NCBI GenBank assembly: GCA_008012115.1
Contig: SSEB01000017.1
Location: 1 to 50,663, forward strand
Direction: 5' to 3'
From: Nevskiaceae bacterium
GTDB taxonomy: Bacteria > Pseudomonadota > Gammaproteobacteria > Nevskiales > Nevskiaceae
DNA length: 50,663 nt
Positions 18,501 to 26,214 of the stretch are shown in pieces (the stretch's first letter is position 1; each line of letters opens with the position of its first letter). The position numbers were made by a program, and so were the translations under genes. Below the pieces are notes generated by a model. The model ran no database searches and was not told the origin of the DNA. It was given only the letters and a program-made list of their open reading frames with translations.

Positions 18501-19437
18501 TGGTGCCCAGGAACCAGGAGTAGGGATCGTTGAGTCGCGTCTTGGTGAGGTTGATGGCCGGCACGGCGATGCGGTTGCCGGTACCGGGGCCGCGGTTGGA
18601 TTGGCGGAAATCTGGCCGGCCCGGCTCCTCGAGGTTCTGCAGCAGTCCCTTTGCGTCGGGCAGACCGGTCTCCGGGAAGAGGCTGCCGATGTTGCGCCCG
18701 CCGCGCTCGAAGATGCGGAAGATGTCGGCCGGCGGCACTACCTCCCAGGGCGGCAGTGGGAACAGCTTGGCCAACACGCCCTTGGCCACCATGTTTTCGT
18801 CTGGCGTGCCAGACGGATCCGCGATCATCGCCGCCTGACCGTCGCGTGTGTAGGCCTCGCCCACGACCGAGCGCTTGAACGGCAGGATGCCGTTGTTGTA
18901 CGAAGCGCCCTCGAAGAACATCGCCGCGTTGCTCATCAAGCTGCGTTCCGCCGCTTCGATGATCGGCAGGTGGCAGGCGCCGCAGGACTCGCGTGCCACG
19001 CGGTAGTCGCCGGGGTTGACGAAGCGCACGAACTCCGGCGCTTCGTTGTTGAGCAAGGCGTAGCTGATTTCAGGATTCGCGCTGGACGGGTAATCCCACG
19101 CCTTTGGATAGCGTGGCTGCACGTGCGCCTGGTTGAGCACTGTGCGATAGGCGGCGTCCTGGCGTCGCGTACCTGGATCGACGAACACCTGCGCATTGCC
19201 GCCGTGGCAATCGGTACAGCCGAGCACAATTGCCGGGTTGGCGTGCATGGTTTTGTGGTCGGTGGCGGAGTGGCAGGACTGGCAGCCCGCGCTCTTGATA
19301 TCTGCATCCGCCGCGCTCTGCCAGCGCGGCGCCGACGGCGCGGTTACGTATTTGAGATCGCGCGGCTGTTCCTCATTGGCCAGAGCTGGGCCGGCGAGCG
19401 CGAAGAGAGCGAATGCAAGGGCGGCGAATCGGCTCAT
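15520..19437 (-). CDS. Exported decaheme cytochrome c with LVIVD beta-propeller repeats
   Basis: A 1305-residue protein with a signal peptide (FAALAFALFALAGPALA, cleavage near residue 21). Ten CxxCH heme motifs begin at residues 52, 74, 152, 324, 381, 523, 550, 703, 714 and 820. The C-terminal third (about 850-1230) carries LVIVD-type repeats such as HLTVAGDWVYVAADAGLIVLNLADP, FLFAATGKGLQVVDITHPDAP-like and FAYVAAGAQGLAIVDVENPEKP-like units, predicted to form a beta-propeller. It follows the porin gene after a single base. By analogy with porin-cytochrome conduits it is the likely extracellular or porin-embedded cytochrome; the propeller may bind partners or the cell surface. There is no lipobox. 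A short LSLSKG segment near residue 1235 resembles a dispersed repeat that has entered the coding sequence. Confidence 0.88.
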   Translation of the reverse strand: MSRFAALAFALFALAGPALANEEQPRDLKYVTAPSAPRWQSAADADIKSAGCQSCHSATDHKTMHANPAIVLGCTDCHGGNAQVFVDPGTRRQDAAYRTVLNQAHVQPRYPKAWDYPSSANPEISYALLNNEAPEFVRFVNPGDYRVARESCGACHLPIIEAAERSLMSNAAMFFEGASYNNGILPFKRSVVGEAYTRDGQAAMIADPSGTPDENMVAKGVLAKLFPLPPWEVVPPADIFRIFERGGRNIGSLFPETGLPDAKGLLQNLEEPGRPDFRQSNRGPGTGNRIAVPAINLTKTRLNDPYSWFLGTNDQPGDYRSSGCSGCHVIYANDRDPLHSGPYAQFGNGGTTQTVDPTIPRDQPGHPLRHAFTRAIPTSQCMVCHMHQPNIFLNSMLGYTMWDYESDAPLMWPEKQRYPTDTEIRKINSRNPEEAAIRGKWSDPGFLKNVWTNVNPKAKDTQFADYHGHGWNFRAIFKRDRKGVLLDKDGGKIADDDPHKFDPENPHKAVQLMSVHVEKGMQCTDCHFAQDVHGNGHIYGEVAQAIEIDCQDCHGTVDQYPTLRTSGPAAPAPQCPSGSTLQAGTSIKTGNIPGLTVPAYVCTHADGTQTPAPPAGTDLAVLRTQDGRKRFEWRNHELWQRSAVTPNLEWRVHLVKDTVTPESKDYNAKAARAKLMSRDTETFAWGSNVAPGQRAHQDSEMTCISCHSSWTTSCFGCHLPIQANWKTPRNHFEGDESRNYATYNPQVARDDFFMLGKHGPAKGYRVTPIRSSSALVLSSTNANREHIYVQQPPVAASGFSSQAFAPHYPHTERTVETKTCSDCHLSNANDNNAWMASLLGLGTSFVNFVGYHAYTGLDGGIAAVQVTEWDEPQAVIGSYLHRYAYPDWYAKHEANGHELQTAHTHATGDAVGCLQLRGEYLYVAQGKRGMQAYDVASIGNKGVSEKIITAPFSPLGHDTHISSENATCVALPTNQPMNLLRNTPRMQQENQEQAIHPIYHYALITDSVEGLILTNVDTLQDGEPRNNFLTRQLTFNPGGLLRGARHLTVAGDWVYVAADAGLIVLNLADPLSPKVAATLPIQDLRATFVQFRYLFAATGKGLQVVDITHPDAPRLIENAAVPLGDAHRVYVARTFAYVAAGAQGLAIVDVENPEKPKLHQLYTADGKINDAHDVVIGSTNASLFAYVADGRNGLHVLQLTAPDTQPKFYGFSPDPKPVWIAHFKTAQPALSLSKGLERDRAVDETGGQIAVFGRIGSRPFNAEEMQRLYLKLDGAPWFVRDEVEQPVMPRHAPTTGAGVSGKGQP

Positions 19438-19438
19438 G

Positions 19439-21562
19439 TCAGTAGGTCAACGTGAGGTTGCTCAGCACGGAGTAACTTTCCTTGTTCGGAAATAGATCGC
19501 GGAAGCCCTGGCCGGGGATCAGCATGGCGCCGGAAAGCTGGAAGATGACATTCTGGGTGAAGAACGGTCGGTAGATCAGCGCGGTCGAGATATCCCAGCC
19601 GATGTTGCGGTGGATGCCGCCCTGGTTGCGTGCCAGATCCAGGATTTGCGTGCTGTCGAACCACAGGTGGTTGAGATTTCCGGAGACGCGCAACTCCGGA
19701 AGCACATCGGCGTCCGCGCCGATGCCGACCAGGATCAGACCGGGATTCTCGAAGTTGGATTGGCCGGAATCCTTACTCGTGCGCAGGTCGTTGAGGATGC
19801 CGTTGCTCTGGCTCAGGGCCACGCCACCACCGCCGATCAGGGGCACGGCTTGGCGGTTCCAGAAGCTGGTGTTGGCGCCGGCAATGATGGGATTCTCGAA
19901 GATGGCGTCGAAGCCAGTGGCGATGCCGTTGTACGGGTTGTGATCGCCGCTCTGGTAAATCGCCGAGAGGCGTGGCCGCAGCCAGTCCATGTCCCAGGAC
20001 ACTTCCGCCGCCGTGAACGTGGCGCGGATGGCCTTGACGTTGTCGGAGAAGATGCCGCGGTCCTGGTGTCCCGTGGCAAGATAGGTGGAGAGCGTGAGGT
20101 TGAGCCGCCCGAGATGGCCGTCGCCGTTGTAGCCGACGTAGGTGACGTCGTACTTGCGCGGCGACTCCGTGCCGAGCGGCGTGGGACGCTGCTGGAAGCC
20201 GTTATCGTCGAAATACTTGCCGCCGTTCTCGCGATTGCGGTTGTGTGCCACGGTGAGTTGCGAGGTTAAGGCCAGCACCGGGAAATCCTGGCGGTAGACA
20301 TTGATGATGTAAGTGTCGTCCCTGCGCAGCTTCCGGCTGACGGCGTTGAGGCCGCTATTGGTGTTTTTTTCCAGGCGCTTGATCCAAGCCACGTTGTACT
20401 GCCAGCGGTTGTTGTCGCGGTTGCCGAACAGACGCAACGCGAGCTGGTTGTCCTGGAACAGGAAGCCGCGGAAGTCCGAGGAAAAGGGCTGGATGCCGAA
20501 GCGGATGCTATCGAAGTCGTAGCGATCCGAGACGTTGCGCAGGTGGTAGTCGACAAACAATTCCTGGATGCCGAGGAACTGGTCGGAACGGTGCCGGCCC
20601 AGGCTCGGGTTGACGTTGAGCGTACCGTTCTCCCCCGTTACGGTGTGGTTGTAGTTCAGCACCGGGGTGAAGTGCAGCTCGTATTCCGGCGGCTTGAACG
20701 TGGTGTCGCCCTTGATGTAGACAGCCGACAAAATCAGATTGTTGATGATGCTGTACTGGCCGGAGCGGCCGAAGATGCCGTTCTGACTGCCGTTCGAACT
20801 GCCCTGCGCGCCGACAGGCGTCGGCAGGCGCCGGTATTCGTACAGGCTGTCCAGCGTGGCGGCGAGGCTGAGGAAGCCGTTGCGGCTGACAATAGGTTTG
20901 TCGCCCTTGTAGGTGTTCTGGTTGTACGGGTCATACCAGCGTTGCTGGACAAGGCCCAGGTTGTTGAGCAGACGCCAGCGATCGGGGATCGGGGCTTTCT
21001 CATACTGCTTCCAGGCCTCCGGCAGGGCGACCGGCGCAAGACGGCTCATGCGGTTTGGATCGGGCAGCGGCTGGCTGTCCTCGACCGGCGCGCGGCCGTT
21101 CTCGCCGGCGATGCGGCGCAGGTCAGCAGACCCCGGTAGAGAAGCGGTGGCATGTGCCGACGCTGGCTCAGACGCTGACGCTGCGAGCGGGCCGCCCTTA
21201 CTGTAAATCGCCAGCGCCTCCGCTTCCGGGATCGCTTCAACTTCGGCGCGTACCGGCACGCGCAGCCGGTCCCCAGGTTTGAGGTGGTCGAGCGAGCCCC
21301 GGAACACATCCGGGTTTGCGCGGTAAATCGCCAGGATGTACCGGCGAATGCACACACGGTCCCTGGGGGTGCAATAGCTCGCGGCGATGTGCGACAGGTT
21401 CTCGCCCGCTGCCACGGTGCGCGCAGCATCGCCGGACGCCCGTGCTGCCGATGCCAGGCCCAGCGTAGCGGCGAGCAGGCCGTGCCACAGCCCGCTGTGC
21501 AGGATTATTTGCCGTCGCAAGGCTGCTGCTCGCTGCTGTCGAGGAAAGGTGCCGGCGGACAC
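19439..21562 (-). CDS. Outer-membrane porin with N-terminal LysM/FimV-like domain
   Basis: A 707-residue protein. After a signal peptide (GLLAATLGLASAARA) comes a LysM-like module (residues about 47-103: TVAAGENLSHIAASYC, RRYILAIYRANPDVF, LKPGDRLRVPV), as in FimV-type peptidoglycan-binding proteins. A linker of about 80 residues leads to a barrel of about 500 residues with alternating strands (YELHFTPVLNYNHTV, LNLTLSTYLATG, VIFQLSGAMLIPG) ending in NLTLTY, a C-terminal aromatic as in outer-membrane proteins. The ATG at 21562 lies 58 bases inside the upstream gene; a TTG at 21520 would also give a good signal peptide. Its place next to the decaheme gene suggests that it sheaths a heme chain through the outer membrane. 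Confidence 0.82.
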   Translation of the reverse strand: MSAGTFPRQQRAAALRRQIILHSGLWHGLLAATLGLASAARASGDAARTVAAGENLSHIAASYCTPRDRVCIRRYILAIYRANPDVFRGSLDHLKPGDRLRVPVRAEVEAIPEAEALAIYSKGGPLAASASEPASAHATASLPGSADLRRIAGENGRAPVEDSQPLPDPNRMSRLAPVALPEAWKQYEKAPIPDRWRLLNNLGLVQQRWYDPYNQNTYKGDKPIVSRNGFLSLAATLDSLYEYRRLPTPVGAQGSSNGSQNGIFGRSGQYSIINNLILSAVYIKGDTTFKPPEYELHFTPVLNYNHTVTGENGTLNVNPSLGRHRSDQFLGIQELFVDYHLRNVSDRYDFDSIRFGIQPFSSDFRGFLFQDNQLALRLFGNRDNNRWQYNVAWIKRLEKNTNSGLNAVSRKLRRDDTYIINVYRQDFPVLALTSQLTVAHNRNRENGGKYFDDNGFQQRPTPLGTESPRKYDVTYVGYNGDGHLGRLNLTLSTYLATGHQDRGIFSDNVKAIRATFTAAEVSWDMDWLRPRLSAIYQSGDHNPYNGIATGFDAIFENPIIAGANTSFWNRQAVPLIGGGGVALSQSNGILNDLRTSKDSGQSNFENPGLILVGIGADADVLPELRVSGNLNHLWFDSTQILDLARNQGGIHRNIGWDISTALIYRPFFTQNVIFQLSGAMLIPGQGFRDLFPNKESYSVLSNLTLTY

Positions 21563-23463
21563 TCCACGTAACGCAGGTTTTGGCCTTGGATACTCAACTG
21601 GTCGATGCGGATGGGAGGCGGCGCCTCGCCGATGGTCCCGCCCAGGGCCCGTCCCGCGTTGTACACGCCGAGGAAGGCGACCATGTCGTCCTGGTCGATG
21701 CCATCGCCGGAAACGCCGACAGCACCGACGAGTTGGTTCCCGCGGTACACCGGAACGCCGCCGGCGAAGATCTGGTAGCCGTTACCAAGCTCGGCAGGGA
21801 CCGTAGTGTTGGGGTTGAAACCTGCGGCGGGCACCGCCGCGCCCGGCGGTCCGGCGCAACTTGCGCCGACGTCTGACGCCGCGCCGAGCACGAACAGCAC
21901 ATGCTGCACGATGCGTTCGTACACCATGTCCAGTTCGAGACCGGTGGAGAACGGGCTCCATTCCATGAACGGCTTGGATAGTGGGCCGTTGGGCTTGCCG
22001 TTGATGCCGTCCGGGAAGAACGGCCGCGCGAAATTTCCCACCGAGCGCGAACTCCAGGCAAAGCGACCTCCGAGCACGTTAGTGCTCGCGAACTGGTTGG
22101 TGGCGTCCGCGTAGTTGCCGAACTGGACCGTGGTATCGGGCGTGCCCGCCGGCTGGATGTAGCTCACCGAGCCCGCTGCGTGCAGCTCGCTTGCGGTCTG
22201 GGGCAGAGTGAAGAACAGGGCGGTGCGCGCCTTCTGAACGGCGACATCGGTGCCGAACACTGGTGCGTCGCGTGTGCGCAGAACCCCCAGGATCGCGCCC
22301 TTGGTGTCCACCACCACGAAGGAACCGCGCATCTGTGAGTTGAGCGGACGGCGGATCTGCGCGCGTGAGCGGTTGGCCACGGCGATACCTTGCTTGAGCA
22401 ACTCCGTGGTCTCGCTCGCGCTCAGCAGACCGTCGGTGCCGGCCTTTGGCGGGTAGCGCGCCGCGCCGCCCGCATCCACCAGGCGGAAGGCATCAAGTCC
22501 GGCGAAGGCCGCTTCGGTGGCCGGCGCATAGCCGGATTCGGCGAGCCCGAAAAGCTTGCCGGGGATGATGGTCGCGACGTTGTAGCCTGGCACCGCCATC
22601 AAGCCGCCGAGTACGGATGCCGCTGAGAACGTGAGCGTGTTGTGTCCGCCGGTGCTGGTGTCGTTCACGGCCACGTCGCTATAGCGCAGCGTACGGCCGC
22701 CCACGCTGATCTGGTCGGCGCGGCGGTCTGCCGGTGCGTCGAAGCCAGCGGTGGCGGCGATGGCAATCAGTTCGTCCAGATTGCGGTCGCGGTCCCCCAT
22801 GTCGAGGTCCAGGCTGTATTTGCCGTCGGCGATCACACCGACGCCGCCGACCACGGTGCCATTCTTGTACAGCGGGAAGCCGCCGGGATCGGCAGACAGA
22901 CCCAAGGGTGAGCGCTGCGGACCGATGCCGGCCTGGGCGGGGAAGCGTGTGTTCAGGTCTGAACAGGGCAGGGAGCTGAACTGCACACCGAACAGCGGAC
23001 CACCGGGCTGACCGGTTTCGCCGGGATTGAAGTTCTGCTGCACGATCTGACTGGCGGTGCGCGTAGAAAAGGCGTTGCCTTCCGAGCTGAGGTAGGCGCC
23101 GGTGATGGCTTTGGCGATCGCGGCCAGGGCGGATGGAACTACGCTGAGTCCGTCCAGACCGTTGCCGGTGGCGCGCCCGGAATCGATGGTCGCTGATGTG
23201 CCGGCGCCGGACATGCCGAACACGGCGAGGACGTTGCCCACGCGGTCCACCACGGCGATGGTGGCCTTGGCGTTCTGTGCCTGCGCCTCGGCCACGGCCT
23301 GGGCGACGATCTGTTGCACGTTCGCCACTTCCAGGCGCTGCGGATCGGCCGACTGGCAGTTGCCGGTGCAGCCAACGTCCGAAGAGCCGTTGTCCCCGCA
23401 AGCTGCGAGCAGCAGGCCGAGGATGAGGCTCGCGCGCTTTCCCACCAGCTGCCGTGGGGTCAT
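21505..23463 (-). CDS. Lipoprotein with two GlcG/HbpS-type (DUF336) domains
   Basis: A 652-residue lipoprotein: LILGLLLAAC ends in a lipobox with the acylated Cys, followed by GDNGSS. Two heme-degradation-protein-like domains follow. The first (about 45-250) has VAEAQAQNAKATIAVVDRVGN, AKAITGAYLSSEGNAFSTRTA and GTVVGGVGVIADG. The second (about 360-630) has GIAVANRSRAQI, FVVVDTKGAILGVLRT and NQLVGAVGVSGDG. In HbpS this fold binds heme or iron. Residue Asp after the lipobox Cys does not by itself settle inner- versus outer-membrane sorting. The gene overlaps the FHA-cytochrome gene by 4 bases and the porin gene by up to 58. It may bind or protect heme in the conduit, but that role is inferred. 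Confidence 0.82.
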   Translation of the reverse strand: MTPRQLVGKRASLILGLLLAACGDNGSSDVGCTGNCQSADPQRLEVANVQQIVAQAVAEAQAQNAKATIAVVDRVGNVLAVFGMSGAGTSATIDSGRATGNGLDGLSVVPSALAAIAKAITGAYLSSEGNAFSTRTASQIVQQNFNPGETGQPGGPLFGVQFSSLPCSDLNTRFPAQAGIGPQRSPLGLSADPGGFPLYKNGTVVGGVGVIADGKYSLDLDMGDRDRNLDELIAIAATAGFDAPADRRADQISVGGRTLRYSDVAVNDTSTGGHNTLTFSAASVLGGLMAVPGYNVATIIPGKLFGLAESGYAPATEAAFAGLDAFRLVDAGGAARYPPKAGTDGLLSASETTELLKQGIAVANRSRAQIRRPLNSQMRGSFVVVDTKGAILGVLRTRDAPVFGTDVAVQKARTALFFTLPQTASELHAAGSVSYIQPAGTPDTTVQFGNYADATNQFASTNVLGGRFAWSSRSVGNFARPFFPDGINGKPNGPLSKPFMEWSPFSTGLELDMVYERIVQHVLFVLGAASDVGASCAGPPGAAVPAAGFNPNTTVPAELGNGYQIFAGGVPVYRGNQLVGAVGVSGDGIDQDDMVAFLGVYNAGRALGGTIGEAPPPIRIDQLSIQGQNLRYVECPPAPFLDSSEQQPCDGK

Positions 23464-25178
23464 GGCTTGGCTCCGGACACCGTTGCTGCGGCGCTACCCG
23501 ATCTGGAATCCGCCATCAGGCGATCCTGAGCGATGTGGTAGCCGTGGCACAGTGTGCAGCCCGAGCGAATCTTCGCATCGCTGTCCGCGTCGCCGTGGCA
23601 GTCGCGGCAGCGCTTCAGGTCGGGCAGCAGCACATCGTCGCTTTTCTTCGAGGTTCGCGCGGCGTGACAACTCTCGCACTTCTCCTGTTTGTGCGCGTCA
23701 TGGCTGAACTGGGTATGCGCCAGCGCGCGCTCCTGCAAGTTCACCGGCAGGATCTCCCAGGGCAAATCGGGGTCGCGTGTGCGCTGAACGGTGTGGCAGT
23801 ACGAGCAGATCCGCTTGTCGAAAATTTCATCGATCACTACACGCGACTGTCGATCGGCCCAGGTCAGCGCCGCGCGAGCCTGCTCTCTTTCCAGCTGCTC
23901 GCCTGGTTTGCGGCGGAGTTGAACCACCGCTGGAGCGTCCGGCGCTTTTACACCACCGGTCAAGGCCGCACGCGCGTAATAGTCGCGGATTGACTGCACT
24001 GCCTGTGCGGGATTGCCATGCGGTACCACGCGGCTGGGGTTCTCGGGGTCGAAGTCCAAGCGATGGCAACTCGCGCAGTGCCTCTCCATGTCCACTGGCT
24101 TGAACGAGATGCCCGAGGAATCGACCTCATGGCAGTCGGCGCACTTCATCGTTTTGAGACCATTCGGCGACTTCACGCCCTTTGGAGAAAGGTGCACCTC
24201 GTGGGAGTACTTGAGGTTGGTCTGCTCGTACAGCTCTTGCGGATTTTCCTGAGAAACCTCGATCCAGTCGAACTGCCTGGTCGCTGCCTTGTAGCGCGCG
24301 ACACGCGGGCGGAACGCCGGATGGTGGCGCGAGAAGTCGCTGATGGCTTCAAGCATGCTGCCCGGGAAGCGTGCTCCGGGATTCGCGTGGCAGTCGGTAC
24401 ACGCGAAGTTGCGTTTATCAATCAGCGCTATCTGGCTGCTGTGCTCCTGGTGGCAGTCCTCGCAACGTGACTGCGCGAAGGCTGGCAGTGCGGCCCAGCG
24501 CTCGTCGTCCACATGGTGCTTCACGTCTTTATGGCATTCCAGGCATGCCTCGTTGCGCACCGGAACGAAAGCCTGCTGGTGACACTTGCCGCAATCGTTT
24601 TTGAAATAGGCGTGCGACGGGCTCGAAGAACCGGGCATCCACAGGCGGTCACCGGGCCAGGCCGACGTCATGGCCTTGACCGCCGGTGGTGCGCCAAAAC
24701 GGAACCAGGCGGGCAGGGCCAGCGTCGACAGCAGTACCAAGAGGAACAGCAGCCAGGATATGCGTCGTCGCGAGAACAGCACCTGGTCGAGGCTGGTGCG
24801 TAGCTTGGCTTGGCGCGCGGCCTTCTCGTCGCGCGCCGTGACAGTTTCTTCGATCTCGATCATGAGATCGGCGCCAGCTGCGCCGGCGCTGATCGTCAGC
24901 CGGTAACGGCCGATCTCAATGACGTCGCCGCTGCGCAGTTTGCGTTCCCGGGCTGGTTCGCTGTTGACCAGTGCCGTGGCGCCGGGCTTGCACACCAGCA
25001 GGACGTTTCGCCCGCTGCGGACGATGCGCGCGTGCGAGTGCGAAATCTTGACGTCCGCCAGTTCGAGATCCTGGTCGGTGCCGCGGCCGATGCGCAGTCG
25101 TTCGACCTCGACGACGCGGTCCTGCGAGCTGCGTTCGCCGCCGCTTTGCCAGGTCCAGGTGCGAAGCAGGATTTTCAT
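23460..25178 (-). CDS. FHA domain - transmembrane - decaheme cytochrome c fusion
   Basis: A 572-residue membrane protein. Residues about 25-95 form an FHA domain (RIGRGTDQDLELADVKISHSHARI), a phosphothreonine-binding module that must lie in the cytoplasm. A basic segment (FSRRRI) leads into one membrane helix at about 141-157. The periplasmic part has ten CxxCH motifs (CGKCH at 196, CLECH, CEDCH, CTDCH, CADCH, CASCH, CSYCH, CESCH, CRDCH, CTLCH). The combination predicts an inner-membrane-anchored decaheme electron carrier whose assembly or activity answers to Ser/Thr phosphorylation in the cytoplasm. No Ser/Thr kinase gene is in the window. It lies 7 bases after the cytochrome b-like gene and overlaps the next gene by 4 bases. 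Confidence 0.88.
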   Translation of the reverse strand: MKILLRTWTWQSGGERSSQDRVVEVERLRIGRGTDQDLELADVKISHSHARIVRSGRNVLLVCKPGATALVNSEPARERKLRSGDVIEIGRYRLTISAGAAGADLMIEIEETVTARDEKAARQAKLRTSLDQVLFSRRRISWLLFLLVLLSTLALPAWFRFGAPPAVKAMTSAWPGDRLWMPGSSSPSHAYFKNDCGKCHQQAFVPVRNEACLECHKDVKHHVDDERWAALPAFAQSRCEDCHQEHSSQIALIDKRNFACTDCHANPGARFPGSMLEAISDFSRHHPAFRPRVARYKAATRQFDWIEVSQENPQELYEQTNLKYSHEVHLSPKGVKSPNGLKTMKCADCHEVDSSGISFKPVDMERHCASCHRLDFDPENPSRVVPHGNPAQAVQSIRDYYARAALTGGVKAPDAPAVVQLRRKPGEQLEREQARAALTWADRQSRVVIDEIFDKRICSYCHTVQRTRDPDLPWEILPVNLQERALAHTQFSHDAHKQEKCESCHAARTSKKSDDVLLPDLKRCRDCHGDADSDAKIRSGCTLCHGYHIAQDRLMADSRSGSAAATVSGAKP

Positions 25179-25185
25179 CGTGTGG

Positions 25186-26196
25186 CTACCGGTAGAGAAA
25201 GACCGACACGATGTGCACGATCAACGCGGCCAGCAGCGCGAAGGTCAGCGGTACGTGCACGTAGAGCCAGATCTGCATGAGCGCGTGCAGGCGGATATCA
25301 CGGTTGATGCGCGTCACCAGATCGTGACGCCGCGCGAGCAGGTCCAGCAGGCTCCGGATGTGCTCGGCGTCCCGGGCATCCTGGTCCATGCCGGAGAGCT
25401 GATCTGCCATGAACATCACGGTGGATTGCGCGTCTGGAACGTTGACTGTGACGCGGCGCGGCTTCTTCTCCGTGGGCGACAGGGTCTGCCACTGCATCTG
25501 GATGGAAGTGAATCGGCCGGTCTTGCTTCTCAGGGTGGTGGCGAGTTGCTGGCGCAGTTGCTCGTACTGGCGATCCACGGCTTTGGTCATCCGTGGGCCG
25601 AACAACTGGTCTCTCAGGCTGCCGCCAATGCGCACGCGTTCGGCGGAACGGATCAGCACCTGATGCACGTCCGGCCCGATCTGGTCCGCGACCTTCAGCG
25701 ACCGCTCGGCGATGTCGTCCAGTTCCTCGATCCAGGCTTCCAGGGTGCCTCCGGCGCGGTTGCCGGTGATCTGCGCTGGCAGTCGTCCGTAGGCGACGAT
25801 GCCGTAGATGCCGCTGGCGACGACTGCGATCATCAGCGCGTAGGCCAGCGTGTGCACATTCCACCCGAAGTGGAAGCCGCAATGCAGGGTGGCAACGACG
25901 ACCAGTGACAGGCCCAGATAGACGTGAGCCGAGGCCCAGCCCTTCACCGTGCCCAGGGTCGCGTGATAGCTGCGCTTGCGCACGCCGAGCAGGGCCAGCC
26001 AGGCGATCAGCAGCGCGCCGATCGTGCCCAGGCTGTAGCCGAGCCAGGTGCCGCCGCTGGCCGGCGGCCGTGCGCAGATGTAGGTCATGACGCAAACCAG
26101 GCACAGGGCCAGCGCAAGCTTGAGATAGCGGAAGCCGGCGAAGCTCAGGAAGCTTTCATGCAGCGTGTCGGAGGCGTTGCTGTCGTGCATTCGCAT
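25186..26196 (-). CDS. Multi-histidine integral membrane protein, probable cytochrome b
   Basis: A 336-residue protein with four membrane segments near the N terminus (about 25-41, 52-71, 91-108, 116-136), a cytoplasmic or periplasmic middle domain of about 165 residues, and a last segment at about 310-334. Histidines fall within or at the edges of the membrane helices (H91, H105, H109, H115, and near the C terminus in WLYVHVPLTF and IVHIVSVF), a pattern suited to b-type heme ligation. I do not recognise a named family. Its position between the FAD/Fe-S oxidoreductase (18 bases upstream) and the FHA-decaheme protein (7 bases downstream) suggests that it passes electrons across the inner membrane. 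Confidence 0.78.
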   Translation of the reverse strand: MRMHDSNASDTLHESFLSFAGFRYLKLALALCLVCVMTYICARPPASGGTWLGYSLGTIGALLIAWLALLGVRKRSYHATLGTVKGWASAHVYLGLSLVVVATLHCGFHFGWNVHTLAYALMIAVVASGIYGIVAYGRLPAQITGNRAGGTLEAWIEELDDIAERSLKVADQIGPDVHQVLIRSAERVRIGGSLRDQLFGPRMTKAVDRQYEQLRQQLATTLRSKTGRFTSIQMQWQTLSPTEKKPRRVTVNVPDAQSTVMFMADQLSGMDQDARDAEHIRSLLDLLARRHDLVTRINRDIRLHALMQIWLYVHVPLTFALLAALIVHIVSVFLYR

Positions 26197-26214
26197 GATT
26201 CGCGTGAGCCGAGC

